Below, one piece after another: positions 37,672 to 48,579 of a stretch of DNA of 64,000 nt. The notes beneath the pieces were generated by a model that saw only the letters and a program-made list of their open reading frames with translations, did not search any database and was not told the DNA's origin. Numbering within the stretch: position 1 is the first letter of the stretch; each line of letters opens with the position of its first letter. Source of the DNA: Arthrobacter burdickii (GTDB lineage Bacteria; Actinomycetota; Actinomycetes; Actinomycetales; Micrococcaceae). The position numbers were made by a program, and so were the translations under genes. The DNA is taken from NCBI RefSeq assembly GCF_030433645.1, contig NZ_JAROCG010000001.1, forward strand, positions 2,232,001 through 2,296,000, read 5' to 3'.

Positions 37672-38960
37672 CCGGGGACCCGGTCCCGGGACTGCCGGGG
37701 GAGGGTCTCGCGGGCCGCGAGCCAGGTGAGGGCGGCGACCAGGGCCAGGGCACCCGTGGCCACGAAGGCCAGGGCGTAGGAGCCAACGACCAGCCGGTCG
37801 ATGATGAGGCCGGCGACGATCGGGCCGAAGATGGCGCCGAGGTCCGCGCTCATCTGGAACGTCGCCAGGACCTTGCCTCCACTGCGTCCGGTGCCGATGA
37901 TGTCCGCCACGGCCGCCTGCTGCGCCGGATTCAGCAGCCCCGTCCCGATCCCACCGACCACGCAGATCGCCAGGAAGACGGCGATGCTGCCGGAGAAGCC
38001 GAGTGCGGCCATCGCGGCGCCGTTGACCAGGAGCCCGGTGATGACCAGCGGCTTCCTGCCGGCCGTGTCGGCGAGGCGCCCGGACACCGTCAGCGACAGT
38101 GCGGTCCCGCCCGCGAAGAAGGCGAGCGAGATGCCTGCGACCTGAGGCCCGGCGTCGAGCACGGCGGTGGCGAAGAGCGGGACCAGGGCCATCCGGATGC
38201 CGAACGAGGACCACCCGTTGGCGAAGCCCGACATGAGTGACGCACGGTAGGCGGAGTCGCGGACGGCTTCCCGGACCGACAGCGGCGCCTGGTGGCGTGC
38301 CGCCTGCCGGTCGGCGAGCGAGGTGTCCCGGAGCTGGAAGAACACGACGGCGGATGCGACGAGCAGCGCGACCGCATACGCGAGGAACGGCACGCGGAGC
38401 CCGAGGCCGGCGAGCAGGCCTCCGATGAGGGGCCCGCCGATACTGCCGAGCAGGAAGGCCGTGGCGTAGGCACCGGAGACCCGGCCCCGGATGGACGGCG
38501 GTGCGAGCCGGACGATCAGCCCCATGGCCGAGACGGTGAACAGGGTAGACCCGATGCCGCCCAGGCCGCGGAAGATCAGCAGCTGCCAGTAGTCCGCGGC
38601 GAAGGCGCACGCGGCGGTGGACAGGGCCACGATGAGCAGCCCGATGATGTACACCGGACGCTCACCGAGCTTCTCCACGAGCCACCCGCCCGCCGGTGCG
38701 AACAGGAGCCTCGTGAAGGCGAAGGCGCTGACGATCACGGACGCCGCCGTCACGCCGACGTCGAAGCTCTGCGCGAACTGCGGCAGGATCGGGGCCACGA
38801 GCCCGAAGCCGATGGCGATCACGAACGCCGCCGCGATGAGGACCCGGATCTCGCGCGGGATGGCGAGGCGCTCCGGCGCGGGAGCGTCACCCTCTCCCCG
38901 CGTCCTCCGCGGAAGGATCCGAAGGAGGGACTGCTTGCGAGCGCGAGGGGAACCGGCCAT
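37668..38960 (-). CDS. MFS family transporter (drug-efflux type)
   Basis: A 430-residue permease with 12 predicted helices. The first follows a basic N-terminus (LIAAAFVIAIGFGLVAPILP). The cytoplasmic loop motif A is seen as PAGGWLVEKLGERPVYIIG, and a second copy in the second half reads GRLADTAGRKPLVITG. This pattern fits proton-driven DHA1-type multidrug exporters. Substrate unknown. Its end overlaps the smc stop on the opposite strand, leaving no room for a terminator between them. Confidence 0.87.
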   Translation of the reverse strand: MAGSPRARKQSLLRILPRRTRGEGDAPAPERLAIPREIRVLIAAAFVIAIGFGLVAPILPQFAQSFDVGVTAASVIVSAFAFTRLLFAPAGGWLVEKLGERPVYIIGLLIVALSTAACAFAADYWQLLIFRGLGGIGSTLFTVSAMGLIVRLAPPSIRGRVSGAYATAFLLGSIGGPLIGGLLAGLGLRVPFLAYAVALLVASAVVFFQLRDTSLADRQAARHQAPLSVREAVRDSAYRASLMSGFANGWSSFGIRMALVPLFATAVLDAGPQVAGISLAFFAGGTALSLTVSGRLADTAGRKPLVITGLLVNGAAMAALGFSGSIAVFLAICVVGGIGTGLLNPAQQAAVADIIGTGRSGGKVLATFQMSADLGAIFGPIVAGLIIDRLVVGSYALAFVATGALALVAALTWLAARETLPRQSRDRVPG

Positions 38961-39024
38961 GGTCCTCGCATTCTGTCACCGCATCGGTCGGATGCTCAAT
39001 CGGCCCGTATGAGAAGGTGGATCA

Positions 39025-40218
39025 GTGAACGACATCCTTCTGCCTGTCATCTTCGTCATCCTCGCGATCGCCGTGATCGGGTCGCTCGCGGTCCTCCTCG
39101 TCCGGGGCAGGCGCACACCTCCCGGGCTCTATTCCTCGCCGAGGGATCCCGACGACCAGGCCGGCGTCACCGCCCATGGCGCGACCTCCACCGACGTCCT
39201 CGACAGCCCGGGTGGGACCACGACGGACGTCCTGGTCCCGGACGACCTCAGCACCCTCGACGAGGCGCCCCCCGCCCCGCGCTTCGACACCGTCGAACCC
39301 ATGCAGGGCCGCCTCGCCCGGCTGCGGGCACGACTCGTCCGCTCGAACAACGCACTCGGCAAGGGACTGCTCGCCCTGCTGTCGCGCGACAGGATCGACG
39401 AGGACGTCTGGGACGAGGTGGAGGAGACCCTCCTGATGGCGGACCTCGGCACCGAGCCCACCATGGAACTGGTCGATGCGCTGCGCGAGCGCGTGAAGGT
39501 GGCCGGCAGCCGCAATCCCGCCGAGGTCAAGGACATGCTCCGTGAGGAACTGGTGAAGCTCGTCGATCCCTCGATGGACCGCTCGCTCGCCACGCAGCGG
39601 CATGCGGACCGGCCAGCGATCGTGATGGTGGTCGGCGTGAACGGGGTGGGCAAGACCACCACCGTCGGCAAGCTCGCACGTGCGCTGGTCGCCGACGACA
39701 AGGACGTCCTCCTGGGCGCGGCGGACACCTTCCGCGCGGCCGCGGCGGAGCAGCTGGCCACGTGGGGGGCGCGCGTCGGCGTCCCTACGGTGAAGTCCGA
39801 CGTCGACGGCGCCGATCCGGCGTCCGTGGCCTTCGAGGCCGTCAAGGCGGGCATCGAGCAGGAAGTCGACGTGGTCCTGATCGACACCGCCGGGCGCCTG
39901 CAGAACAAGGTCGGCCTGATGGACGAGCTCGGCAAGGTCAAGCGCGTCGTCGAGAAACAGGGCACGGTCGACGAGGTCCTCCTGGTACTGGATGCCACCA
40001 CCGGGCAGAACGGACTCAACCAGGCGCGCGTCTTCGCCGAGGTCGTGAACATCAGCGGCATCGTGCTCACCAAACTCGACGGGACCGCGAAGGGCGGCAT
40101 CGTGGTCGCGATCCAGCGCAGCCTCGGCGTGCCCGTGAAGCTGATCGGCCTCGGCGAGGGCGCCGACGACCTCGCGGCCTTCGACGCCGAGGGCTTCGTC
40201 GACGCGCTGCTGAGTTAG
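39025..40218 (+). CDS. ftsY: Signal recognition particle receptor FtsY
   Basis: A 397-residue SRP GTPase receptor. An N-terminal transmembrane helix (ILLPVIFVILAIAVIGSLAV) anchors it, in place of the acidic A domain of E. coli. The NG domain has G1 GVNGVGKTTTVGKLA, DTFRAAAAEQL, G3 DTAGRLQNK and G4 TKLDGTAKGG. It docks ribosome-SRP complexes at the membrane together with Ffh. GTG at 39025 has AAGGTGG upstream. A 17-bp imperfect duplication of the last codons (GACGCGCTSCTGAG) follows the stop. Confidence 0.95.
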   Translation: MNDILLPVIFVILAIAVIGSLAVLLVRGRRTPPGLYSSPRDPDDQAGVTAHGATSTDVLDSPGGTTTDVLVPDDLSTLDEAPPAPRFDTVEPMQGRLARLRARLVRSNNALGKGLLALLSRDRIDEDVWDEVEETLLMADLGTEPTMELVDALRERVKVAGSRNPAEVKDMLREELVKLVDPSMDRSLATQRHADRPAIVMVVGVNGVGKTTTVGKLARALVADDKDVLLGAADTFRAAAAEQLATWGARVGVPTVKSDVDGADPASVAFEAVKAGIEQEVDVVLIDTAGRLQNKVGLMDELGKVKRVVEKQGTVDEVLLVLDATTGQNGLNQARVFAEVVNISGIVLTKLDGTAKGGIVVAIQRSLGVPVKLIGLGEGADDLAAFDAEGFVDALLS

Positions 40219-40324
40219 ACGCGCTCCTGAGCGAGAGGCGTTGCCGAGCCAGCTGTGCTGACGGGACGCGCCGTCGACCGGGCCGCCACGTAGGGTCCCT
40301 CCGATGATCCGGCAAGGGGCCGGG

Positions 40325-40346
40325 CTGCCGGAAACCTGCCGGAAAC
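40325..40346 (+). promoter_or_regulatory. GlnR-like box: tandem CTGCCGGAAAC
   Basis: Two exact 11-bp direct copies give GAAAC-N6-GAAAC, matching the 11-bp half-site spacing of actinobacterial GlnR boxes (GTNAC-N6-GNAAC). It lies 17 bp upstream of the amtB -35-like element, suiting activation in nitrogen limitation. Confidence 0.4.
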
Positions 40347-40362
40347 ATCTGCGTCATTCGCC

Positions 40363-40399
40363 TTTTACGTCGGTGAGACTGATGTAACCTGCGCGCAAT
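40363..40399 (+). promoter_or_regulatory. amtB promoter with overlapping second GlnR-like half-sites
   Basis: -35-like TTTTAC (40363-40368), a 16-nt spacer, -10 TAACCT (40385-40390). GTAAC-N6-GCAAT at 40384-40399 overlaps the -10, resembling a weaker GlnR box. Confidence 0.35.
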
Positions 40400-40480
40400 G
40401 TTCCGCCCCAGGGACGGAAACACGCCCATCGCATTCTGGAGGTGCGGGAAGTCCCCGCCCCTTTGGAAGGATCGTGTTTG

Positions 40481-42144
<1,664 letters not shown>

Positions 42145-42180
42145 GGGACGCTGGACCCCGCGCGGCGGGGACCGCAGCAG

Positions 42181-42229
42181 GAGAACGACGGAAGGGCCGC
42201 CACACCGTGGCGGCCCTTCCGTCGTTCTC
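42181..42229. terminator. Perfect 23-bp stem terminator between glnK and zwf
   Basis: Arms at 42181-42203 and 42207-42229 are exactly complementary (begin GAGAACGACGGAAGGGCCGC) with a 3-nt loop. Bidirectional for the convergent genes. Confidence 0.85.
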
Positions 42230-42273
42230 GGGAGAAGGTGGAGGAAGCGCGGGGGGAGCCGGGGGAGCGGTCG

Positions 42274-43713
42274 TCAGAGCCGGCCGTGGGACGACGGCCA
42301 GGACTCCGGTCCGTTCGATCCCGCGGGGTACTCCTCGAGGGGTACCCGGTTCTCCGACCAGGCCTTGAGGACCGGCTCCACGATGCGCCAGCAGTCCTCG
42401 GCGGTGTCACCGCGGACGGACAGCGTGGGATCCCCGGCGAGGACCCCGTCGAGTACCTCACCGTAGGGGAGCAGGTCCGTCTCGTTGAGGTCCGCACTGA
42501 GGGTCGCGCGGTCCAGCGAGAAGATGTCACCGGGCCCGTTGACGTCGAGTTCGAGCTGGAGGGTGTCCGGTCCGAATCCGATGCGCAGCTTGGTGGGCGC
42601 GTCCTGTCCCGTGAAGCCCACGGGCAGGTGGCTGACGGGCCGGAAGGTGATGACCGCTTCCTTGCGCTTGATGCCGAGGGCCTTGCCGGAGCGGAGGACG
42701 AACGGCACGCCCGACCAGCGCTCGTTGTTGATCGAGACGGTGACCTCGGCGAGGGTCTCGGTGCCCTTCGAGGGATCGACGCCGGGCTCCGCCGCATAGT
42801 CGGGGATCTGGCGATTGCCGATGGAGCCCGCCGTGTAGCGGGCGCGGCGGCTGCTGCCCGGGCTGTCGAGGTCCACCGAGCTCGCCCGGAGGATCGAGCC
42901 GATGTGGTCCCGCAGGTCCCGCTCGTGCAGGGTCGACGGCGCGTTCAGCGCCAGCAGCGCCATGACGTGCAGCAGGTGGCTCTGGATCATGTCGCGCAGT
43001 GCGCCCGCCCCGTCGTAGTAGCGGGCGCGGTTCTCCAGCGCGAGGTCCTCGTCGAAGATGACCTCGACCTTCTCGATGTGGAGGTTGTTCCACACCGGCT
43101 CGAGGATGCGGTTGGCGAAGCGCAGGCCCAGGATGTTGAAGACGGTCGCCTTGCCGAGGAAGTGGTCCACGCGGTGGATGTTCTGCTCCGGGACCAGTTT
43201 CGCCAGCTTCTCGTTGAGCTTGTGGGCCGACGCCTGGTCCGTCCCGAACGGCTTCTCCATGACGAGGCGCGTGCTCTTGGGCAGGGAGTCCGGTCCGAGG
43301 GCGCTGCAGGCCTTCTGGCTGATGGCCGGGGGCAGGGCGAAGTACAGGGCTACCGGGCCTTCGAGTGTCTGCACCAGGTCACCGAGCCCGTCCTGGGTGA
43401 CGTCGATCAGGTGGTAGGCGCTGGTGTCACGCACCTGCTGCAGGGATGCCCGGCCGGCGTCGTCCGCCTTGTCGAGGGAACCCGCGAACGCACCGTCGAT
43501 GCGCTCGCGCCACTGCTCGTCGGTGAGGTCGTCGGATCCGGCGCCCACGAGCTTCAGCCCGTCGGCCCTGCCCAGGCGGATGAGCCGGGCGAGCCCCGGA
43601 AGCAGCAGGCGTCCCGTGAGGTCGCCGGAGGCCCCGAGGATCAGGAGTGTCTTCACCCGGGTATCGGCATCGGCGGGAATGGTGTCGTGTTCTGCGAGGG
43701 AGGAAGTATCCAC
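42274..43713 (-). CDS. zwf: Glucose-6-phosphate 1-dehydrogenase
   Basis: A 479-residue enzyme oxidising glucose-6-phosphate to 6-phosphogluconolactone and reducing NADP+. It has the cofactor loop LILGASGDLTGRLLLPGLAR near residues 23-42, VMEKPFGTD, and the active-site segment NIHRVDHFLGKATVFNIL, where Phe replaces the more usual Tyr of DHYLGK. GTG at 43713 follows AAGGTGAAGAG. It lies alone here, away from the usual opcA/pgl/tal genes, so it may be a second paralogue of the pentose-phosphate enzyme. Confidence 0.9.
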   Translation of the reverse strand: MDTSSLAEHDTIPADADTRVKTLLILGASGDLTGRLLLPGLARLIRLGRADGLKLVGAGSDDLTDEQWRERIDGAFAGSLDKADDAGRASLQQVRDTSAYHLIDVTQDGLGDLVQTLEGPVALYFALPPAISQKACSALGPDSLPKSTRLVMEKPFGTDQASAHKLNEKLAKLVPEQNIHRVDHFLGKATVFNILGLRFANRILEPVWNNLHIEKVEVIFDEDLALENRARYYDGAGALRDMIQSHLLHVMALLALNAPSTLHERDLRDHIGSILRASSVDLDSPGSSRRARYTAGSIGNRQIPDYAAEPGVDPSKGTETLAEVTVSINNERWSGVPFVLRSGKALGIKRKEAVITFRPVSHLPVGFTGQDAPTKLRIGFGPDTLQLELDVNGPGDIFSLDRATLSADLNETDLLPYGEVLDGVLAGDPTLSVRGDTAEDCWRIVEPVLKAWSENRVPLEEYPAGSNGPESWPSSHGRL

Positions 43714-43891
43714 CTCTTCACCTTGCCACTTATCCCTGCGCGTGTCCTGCCCTCCCGCGATGCGTCGCCGGTTGCGCGGGAAGTGTCCGCTGCGGCCGGT
43801 CCCACCGGCGTCGGGCATCCCTCCGGGACCCCCAGTTGGTACCCTAGGGAGTTGAGTCTCTCTACTTCCCGATGAAAGAAGTTCACGGCAC

Positions 43892-45475
43892 GTGTTCAAT
43901 TCACTCTCCGACCGGCTGACTGCGACCTTCAAGAACCTGCGTGGCAAGGGCCGCCTCACCGAGGCGGACATCGACGCCACCGTCCGTGAGATCCGGCGCG
44001 CCCTGCTCGACGCCGACGTCGCGGTGCCCGTGGTGCGCGCCTTCACAGCCGCCGTCAAGGAACGCGCCCTCGGCCTCGAGGTCTCCCAGGCCCTGAACCC
44101 GGGCCAGCAGGTCGTCAAGATCGTCAACGAGGAACTCGTCGGGATCCTCGGCGGAGAGACCCGCCGGATCCGCCTGGCGAAGAACCCACCGACCGTCATC
44201 ATGCTGGCGGGCCTGCAGGGTGCCGGAAAGACCACGCTCGCCGGAAAGCTGTCCAAGTGGCTCAAGGGCCAGGGACACAGCCCGCTGCTGGTCGCCTGCG
44301 ACCTCCAGCGGCCGAACGCCGTCCGGCAGCTCCAGGTGAACGGTGAGCGCGCAGGTGTTCCCGTCTACGCGCCGCACCCGGGCGTCAGCTCCGAATTCGA
44401 GTCCGCCACCGGTGATCCGGTCGCCGTCGCCCGCCAGGGTGTCGCGGAGGCGCGGGCGCGCCTGCACGACGTCGTCATCGTCGACACCGCGGGCCGTCTC
44501 GGCGTGGATGCCGAACTGATGCAGCAGGCAGCGGACATCCGTGCCGCCATCAGCCCCGACGAGGTGCTGTTCGTCATCGACGCGATGATCGGCCAGGACG
44601 CCGTCAACACCGCGCTCGCCTTCAACGAGGGCGTCGACTTCACCGGTGTGGTCCTGACCAAGCTCGACGGCGACGCGCGCGGTGGCGCCGCCCTCTCCGT
44701 CGCCTCGGTCACCGGCAAGCCGGTCATGTTCGCGTCCACGGGCGAGGGACTGAACGACTTCGAGCTGTTCCACCCCGACCGGATGGCCTCGCGCATCCTG
44801 GATATGGGCGACATCCTGACGCTCATCGAGCAGGCGGAGCAGTCCTGGGACAAGGACGAAGCGGCCCGGATGGCGAAGAAGTTCGCCGACCAGGAGGAGT
44901 TCACCCTCGAGGACTTCCTCGCCCAGATGCAGCAGATTCGCAACATGGGCTCCATGAAGAAGATGCTCATGATGATGCCCGGTGCCGCCAACATGCGGGA
45001 GCAGCTCGAGAACTTCGACGAGCGCGAGATCGACCGTGTCGAGGCCATCGTCCGCTCCATGACCCCGCACGAGCGCCTCGCCCCCAAGATCATCAACGGA
45101 TCGCGCCGCGCGAGGATCGCCCGCGGTTCGGGCGTGCACGTCTCCGAGGTGAACGGACTGCTCGAGCGCTTCACCCAGGCGCAGAAGATGATGAAGAAGA
45201 TGGCATCCGGCGGAGGGATCCCGGGCATGCCAGGCATGGCCGGCCCCGGCGGCTTCGGCGGTCCGCGCAAGGCGAAGGCCGTCGCGGCCAAGGGCAAGAA
45301 GAAGCCGCGCTCGGGCAACCCCGCGAAGGCTGCGCAGGAACTGCAGGAAGCGGAGGCGCGGCGCACCGCTGCCCGTACGGCGGCGCCCACGGGTGCGGCG
45401 TTCGGCGGCCAGCAGGACTTCGATCCGTCGGCCATGAACCTCCCGAAGGGCTTCGAGAAGTTCCTCGGGAAGTAG
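43892..45475 (+). CDS. ffh: Signal recognition particle protein Ffh
   Basis: A 527-residue SRP GTPase. The N domain is followed by G1 GLQGAGKTTLAGKLSKWL, DLQRPNAVRQLQ, G3 VDTAGRLG and G4 TKLDGDARGG. The M domain from about residue 325 is Met-rich (MQQIRNMGSMKKMLMMMPGA and AQKMMKKMASGGG), binding signal peptides and 4.5S RNA. The basic C-terminal tail is somewhat long. GTG at 43892. No SRP RNA was recognised in the window. Confidence 0.95.
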   Translation: MFNSLSDRLTATFKNLRGKGRLTEADIDATVREIRRALLDADVAVPVVRAFTAAVKERALGLEVSQALNPGQQVVKIVNEELVGILGGETRRIRLAKNPPTVIMLAGLQGAGKTTLAGKLSKWLKGQGHSPLLVACDLQRPNAVRQLQVNGERAGVPVYAPHPGVSSEFESATGDPVAVARQGVAEARARLHDVVIVDTAGRLGVDAELMQQAADIRAAISPDEVLFVIDAMIGQDAVNTALAFNEGVDFTGVVLTKLDGDARGGAALSVASVTGKPVMFASTGEGLNDFELFHPDRMASRILDMGDILTLIEQAEQSWDKDEAARMAKKFADQEEFTLEDFLAQMQQIRNMGSMKKMLMMMPGAANMREQLENFDEREIDRVEAIVRSMTPHERLAPKIINGSRRARIARGSGVHVSEVNGLLERFTQAQKMMKKMASGGGIPGMPGMAGPGGFGGPRKAKAVAAKGKKKPRSGNPAKAAQELQEAEARRTAARTAAPTGAAFGGQQDFDPSAMNLPKGFEKFLGK

Positions 45476-45518
45476 TGACTCCAGTGCAGCCCGCACCGGG
45501 CCCGGCGGGTTCCCGCCC

Positions 45519-46229
45519 GTGCTGAGCCTCGAGCGCGTCGTCTTCGTCCATGGCAGTGGTCGTTTCGGAGCCGCGGCCTGGCCGAAGCAGCACGGCCTGT
45601 CGCTCGACTTCGACTGCCTGTACCTCCGGCGCCACGGCTTCGACGCGGAGGCGGAGCCCCTCGCGACGGACCACGATCGTGACCAGGAGATCGTCGCCGA
45701 GGCCCTGGGCGCCGGCGGCCACGTCGTCGCGCACGCGGAGGGTGCCGTTCCCGCCATGCTGCTCGCCGTCGAGCGGCCGGACCTCGTGGGCTCCCTGACG
45801 CTCATCGAGCCCGCATGCCTCTCGCTGACGGCGGGCCTCCCCGCGACGAAGGCGCACATCGACCTGATGGCGCCCCTGGTCGCCGAGCGCCACGCGATGT
45901 CGGACGGGGATTTCCTCCGGGAGTTCCTGCGGCGCGGCTCCATCGCGGAGGAAGCGGAGGAACCCGTGGGCGGCGTCGGGCGGAATGCCGCCCGGCTGCG
46001 GCTCCAGAGCCCGCCCTGGGAGGCTCCGCTGTCGATCGTCCCCGGCGTGCCGACCCTCGTCCTCACCGGTGGCTGGGAGCCGCTCTACGAGGAGGTGGCC
46101 CAGTACCTGGCCGGAACCGGCGCCATCCACCGCGTGGTCCCCGGCGGGCACCGCCCGCACGACACCCCCGAGGGTGCCGCCCTCATCCGTGCCTTCCTGC
46201 GCTCCACAGGCGAGCAGGCCGCGGCGTGA
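45519..46229 (+). CDS. Alpha/beta-hydrolase-like protein lacking the nucleophile serine
   Basis: A 236-residue alpha/beta-hydrolase fold protein (VVFVHGSGRFGAAAWP, VLTGGWEPLYEEVAQYLAGT, then the His region VPGGHRPHD). At the nucleophile elbow, where G-x-S-x-G is expected, the sequence reads VVAHAEGAVPAML: the Ser position is Ala (GCG codon at about 45739). It is therefore probably not a serine hydrolase, and could be a binding or regulatory pseudoenzyme. GTG at 45519 lies 43 nt after ffh; the amidohydrolase follows after a repeat-rich spacer. Confidence 0.6.
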   Translation: MLSLERVVFVHGSGRFGAAAWPKQHGLSLDFDCLYLRRHGFDAEAEPLATDHDRDQEIVAEALGAGGHVVAHAEGAVPAMLLAVERPDLVGSLTLIEPACLSLTAGLPATKAHIDLMAPLVAERHAMSDGDFLREFLRRGSIAEEAEEPVGGVGRNAARLRLQSPPWEAPLSIVPGVPTLVLTGGWEPLYEEVAQYLAGTGAIHRVVPGGHRPHDTPEGAALIRAFLRSTGEQAAA

Positions 46230-46264
46230 GGAAACGCGTTCCAGTGGGCCGCGCTCCGTTCCCT

Positions 46265-46346
46265 GCCGGCAGGAACCCTGCCGACATGACCTCGCCGGCA
46301 GGAACCCTCGCCGACATGACCCCGCCGACATGACCCCGCCGACATG
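46265..46346 (+). repeat. Repeat array with overlapping minicistrons before the amidohydrolase
   Basis: A 29-30-bp unit (GCCGGCAGGAACCCT, then GCCGACATGACC) occurs twice, followed by 14-bp repeats of CGCCGACATGACCC. ATGs lie at 46286, 46316, 46330 and 46344. Those at 46316 and 46330 each encode MTPPT and stop in a TGA that overlaps the next ATG; the one at 46286 is in frame with 46316. Ribosome-site-like AGGAA precedes only the first two ATGs. Confidence 0.8.
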
Positions 46347-47453
46347 ACCCCGCCGTCCGGTGGGTACCTGCACCTCACGGGCACGGTGCTGCTGTCGCCG
46401 TCGCGCTCCGTCCCCGACGTCTACGTGCAGGACGGCCGGTTCACCTTCACGCGCCCGCTCGGGGCGCCGTCGCGCACGCTGGAGGGGTGGATCCTGCCCG
46501 GCCTCGTCGACGCGCACTGCCATGTCGGCCTCGACCGGAGGGGCCGCGTTCCGGACGCCCTGGCCGAGCAGCAGGCCCTGGCCGACAGGGACGCGGGAAC
46601 GCTCCTCATCCGGGACGCCGGTGTCGTCAACGACACGCGGTGGGTGCAGCAGCGGCCGGATCTGCCGCGGCTGGTGCGGGCAGGGCGCCACGTCGCCCGC
46701 ACCCGCCGCTACTTCCGCGACTACGCCGTGGAGGTGGAGCCCGCGCAGCTCGCCGACGCCGTGGCGGAGCAGGCACGGAGCGGCGACGGCTGGGTGAAGA
46801 TCGTGGGGGACTGGATCGACCGGTCGCTCGGGGACCTCGCTCCCGCCTTCCCGACCGCGGCCCTCAGGGACGCGGTCGACGCCGCCCACGCCGAGGGCGC
46901 CCGCGTCACCGCCCACTGCTTCGCGGCCGACACGCTCGACGGGATGCTCGACGCCGGCATCGACTGCATCGAGCACGCCACGGGGATGCTTCCCCGGCAC
47001 ATCCCGCGCTTCGTCGAGCAGGGCGTGGCCATCGTCCCGACACTGATCAACATCGACACGTTCCCCGCCATCGCCGACGGTGCCGCGGAGAAGTACCCGG
47101 ACTATGCGGCGCACATGCGGCGCCTGTGGGGAGGACGGCAGGACATGGTGCGCAGGGCCCACGATGCCGGAATCGCCGTCTACGCGGGAACGGACGCCGG
47201 GAGCGTGATCGCGCACGGCCGCCTCCCGGACGAGGTGGCCGCGCTCGCAGCCGCCGGGCTGGGTGCCACCGCGGCCCTCGACGCCGCCTGCTGGTCCGCC
47301 CGCCGCTGGCTGGGCTTCCCCGGTATCGAGGAGGGGGCCGGTGCCGACGCCGTCGTCTGCTCCTCCGACCCCCGCCGGGACGTCGCCACTCTGGCCGACC
47401 TCCGGGCGATCGTCCTCCGCGGATCGATAGTGCTGCCCCGTACCGCGGAATAA
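46344..47453 (+). CDS. Amidohydrolase family protein
   Basis: A 369-residue metal-dependent amidohydrolase of the imidazolonepropionase/prolidase-like group. The metal-binding motif is LPGLVDAHCHVGLD near residues 50-63. Further ligands appear in VKIVGDW, the segment ARVTAHCFA, DCIEHATGM and VYAGTDAGS. The substrate is unknown. The ATG at 46344 has no ribosome site of its own; translation may arrive by reinitiation from the overlapping MTPPT minicistrons upstream. Confidence 0.8.
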   Translation: MTPPSGGYLHLTGTVLLSPSRSVPDVYVQDGRFTFTRPLGAPSRTLEGWILPGLVDAHCHVGLDRRGRVPDALAEQQALADRDAGTLLIRDAGVVNDTRWVQQRPDLPRLVRAGRHVARTRRYFRDYAVEVEPAQLADAVAEQARSGDGWVKIVGDWIDRSLGDLAPAFPTAALRDAVDAAHAEGARVTAHCFAADTLDGMLDAGIDCIEHATGMLPRHIPRFVEQGVAIVPTLINIDTFPAIADGAAEKYPDYAAHMRRLWGGRQDMVRRAHDAGIAVYAGTDAGSVIAHGRLPDEVAALAAAGLGATAALDAACWSARRWLGFPGIEEGAGADAVVCSSDPRRDVATLADLRAIVLRGSIVLPRTAE

Positions 47454-47460
47454 GGCGCCC

Positions 47461-47500
47461 TCCCCGGAATAACTTGAACCTTCAAGTAGTTATACGGGGA
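47461..47500. promoter_or_regulatory. Nested palindromic operator upstream of the VOC gene
   Basis: ACTTGAA-CC-TTCAAGT (47472-47487) is a perfect dyad, overlapped by ATAACT/AGTTAT (47469-47474, 47488-47493) and flanked by TCCCCG/CGGGGA. TTGAA-N2-TTCAA dyads are typical of MarR-family sites, which often govern dioxygenase and quinone genes. Confidence 0.55.
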
Positions 47501-47528
47501 CAGCACGACCACCGCCCGAGGAGCCGCT

Positions 47529-48425
47529 ATGCAGCAGGACCTGCTACCCACCACCACCGCCATGGGCACGCTGACCCTTCGGGTCGGAGACCTCGCGGCC
47601 ATGACCACCTACTACGCCACTGCGCTCGGTCTGGAGGTGCTCGAGGACCGCGCGGACGCCGTCGTGCTCGGGCGGCGCGGGAAGGCCGTCATCCGCCTGG
47701 AAGCCGCCGGCCACCTGCACCTGCCCCCGCGCGGCGAGGCCGGCCTGTTCCACACCGCCCTCCTGTTCGCGGACCGCGCCGACCTGGCCGCAGCCGTGGC
47801 GTCCGCAGCCCGCCATCCGCTCAGCTCCTTCGTGGGCAGCGCGGACCACCTCGTGAGCGAGGCCTTCTACTTCAGCGATCCCGAGGGCAACGGCATCGAA
47901 CTGTACTTCGACCGCCCGAGGGAGACCTGGGACTGGTCCCGGGACGAGCGCGGGAACCGCTCCGTCGTGATGGACAGCCTTCCGCTGTCACCGCGGGCCT
48001 ACCTGGAGGAACACCTGACGGAGGACGCCGTGTCGCATGCCGCGTCGAAGAGCGCGGAGGTCGGGCACGTGCACCTGCAGGTGGGCGACGTGGACACGGC
48101 GCAGCGGTTCTACGTCGGCGTGCTGGGATTCGAGCGGACAGCGGGCTGGCACGACCAGGCCCTCTTCGTGTCGGCCGGAGGCTATCACCACCACATGGCC
48201 ATGAACGTCTGGAACAGCAGGGGCGCCGGCCCGCGCAAGGACACGCTCGGTCTCGGTGAGGTGCTCATCCAGGTGCCCGCCGCCAACGAGGTGGGGGCGC
48301 TCGCCGACCGCCTCGCCTCCGCCGGCATCGAAAGCCATTCCACCGGAGCCGAACTGCGCTTCGAGGACCCCTGGCGCAACCGGCTGAGGGTCGCCGTCGC
48401 GGGCTCGCCGGGCGGAATCGCCTAA
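47529..48425 (+). CDS. VOC family protein (CatE-like glyoxalase/dioxygenase fold)
   Basis: A 298-residue protein with two vicinal-oxygen-chelate modules ([20 protein letters not shown] and [20 protein letters not shown]). A metal site is suggested by [25 protein letters not shown] and HHHMAMNVW. It resembles the CatE/YfiE group annotated as catechol-2,3-dioxygenase-like. ATG at 47529 has GAGGAG upstream. The palindrome about 45 bp upstream suggests MarR-type repression, although no marR gene is adjacent. Confidence 0.83.
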   Translation: MQQDLLPTTTAMGTLTLRVGDLAAMTTYYATALGLEVLEDRADAVVLGRRGKAVIRLEAAGHLHLPPRGEAGLFHTALLFADRADLAAAVASAARHPLSSFVGSADHLVSEAFYFSDPEGNGIELYFDRPRETWDWSRDERGNRSVVMDSLPLSPRAYLEEHLTEDAVSHAASKSAEVGHVHLQVGDVDTAQRFYVGVLGFERTAGWHDQALFVSAGGYHHHMAMNVWNSRGAGPRKDTLGLGEVLIQVPAANEVGALADRLASAGIESHSTGAELRFEDPWRNRLRVAVAGSPGGIA

Positions 48426-48579
48426 ACTACCCCCGTCTGGCACAATAGATTCGTACTCGATCCGTGCAGCCCCTCTCTCTGTGCGTGAATTGTGTCCTTT
48501 GAACCCCTCTGAATGGCCCGCCCCACGGGAGCAGGATGACGGGTTCGCCCCTTTTCATTTACAAGGAGTGACCACACAA

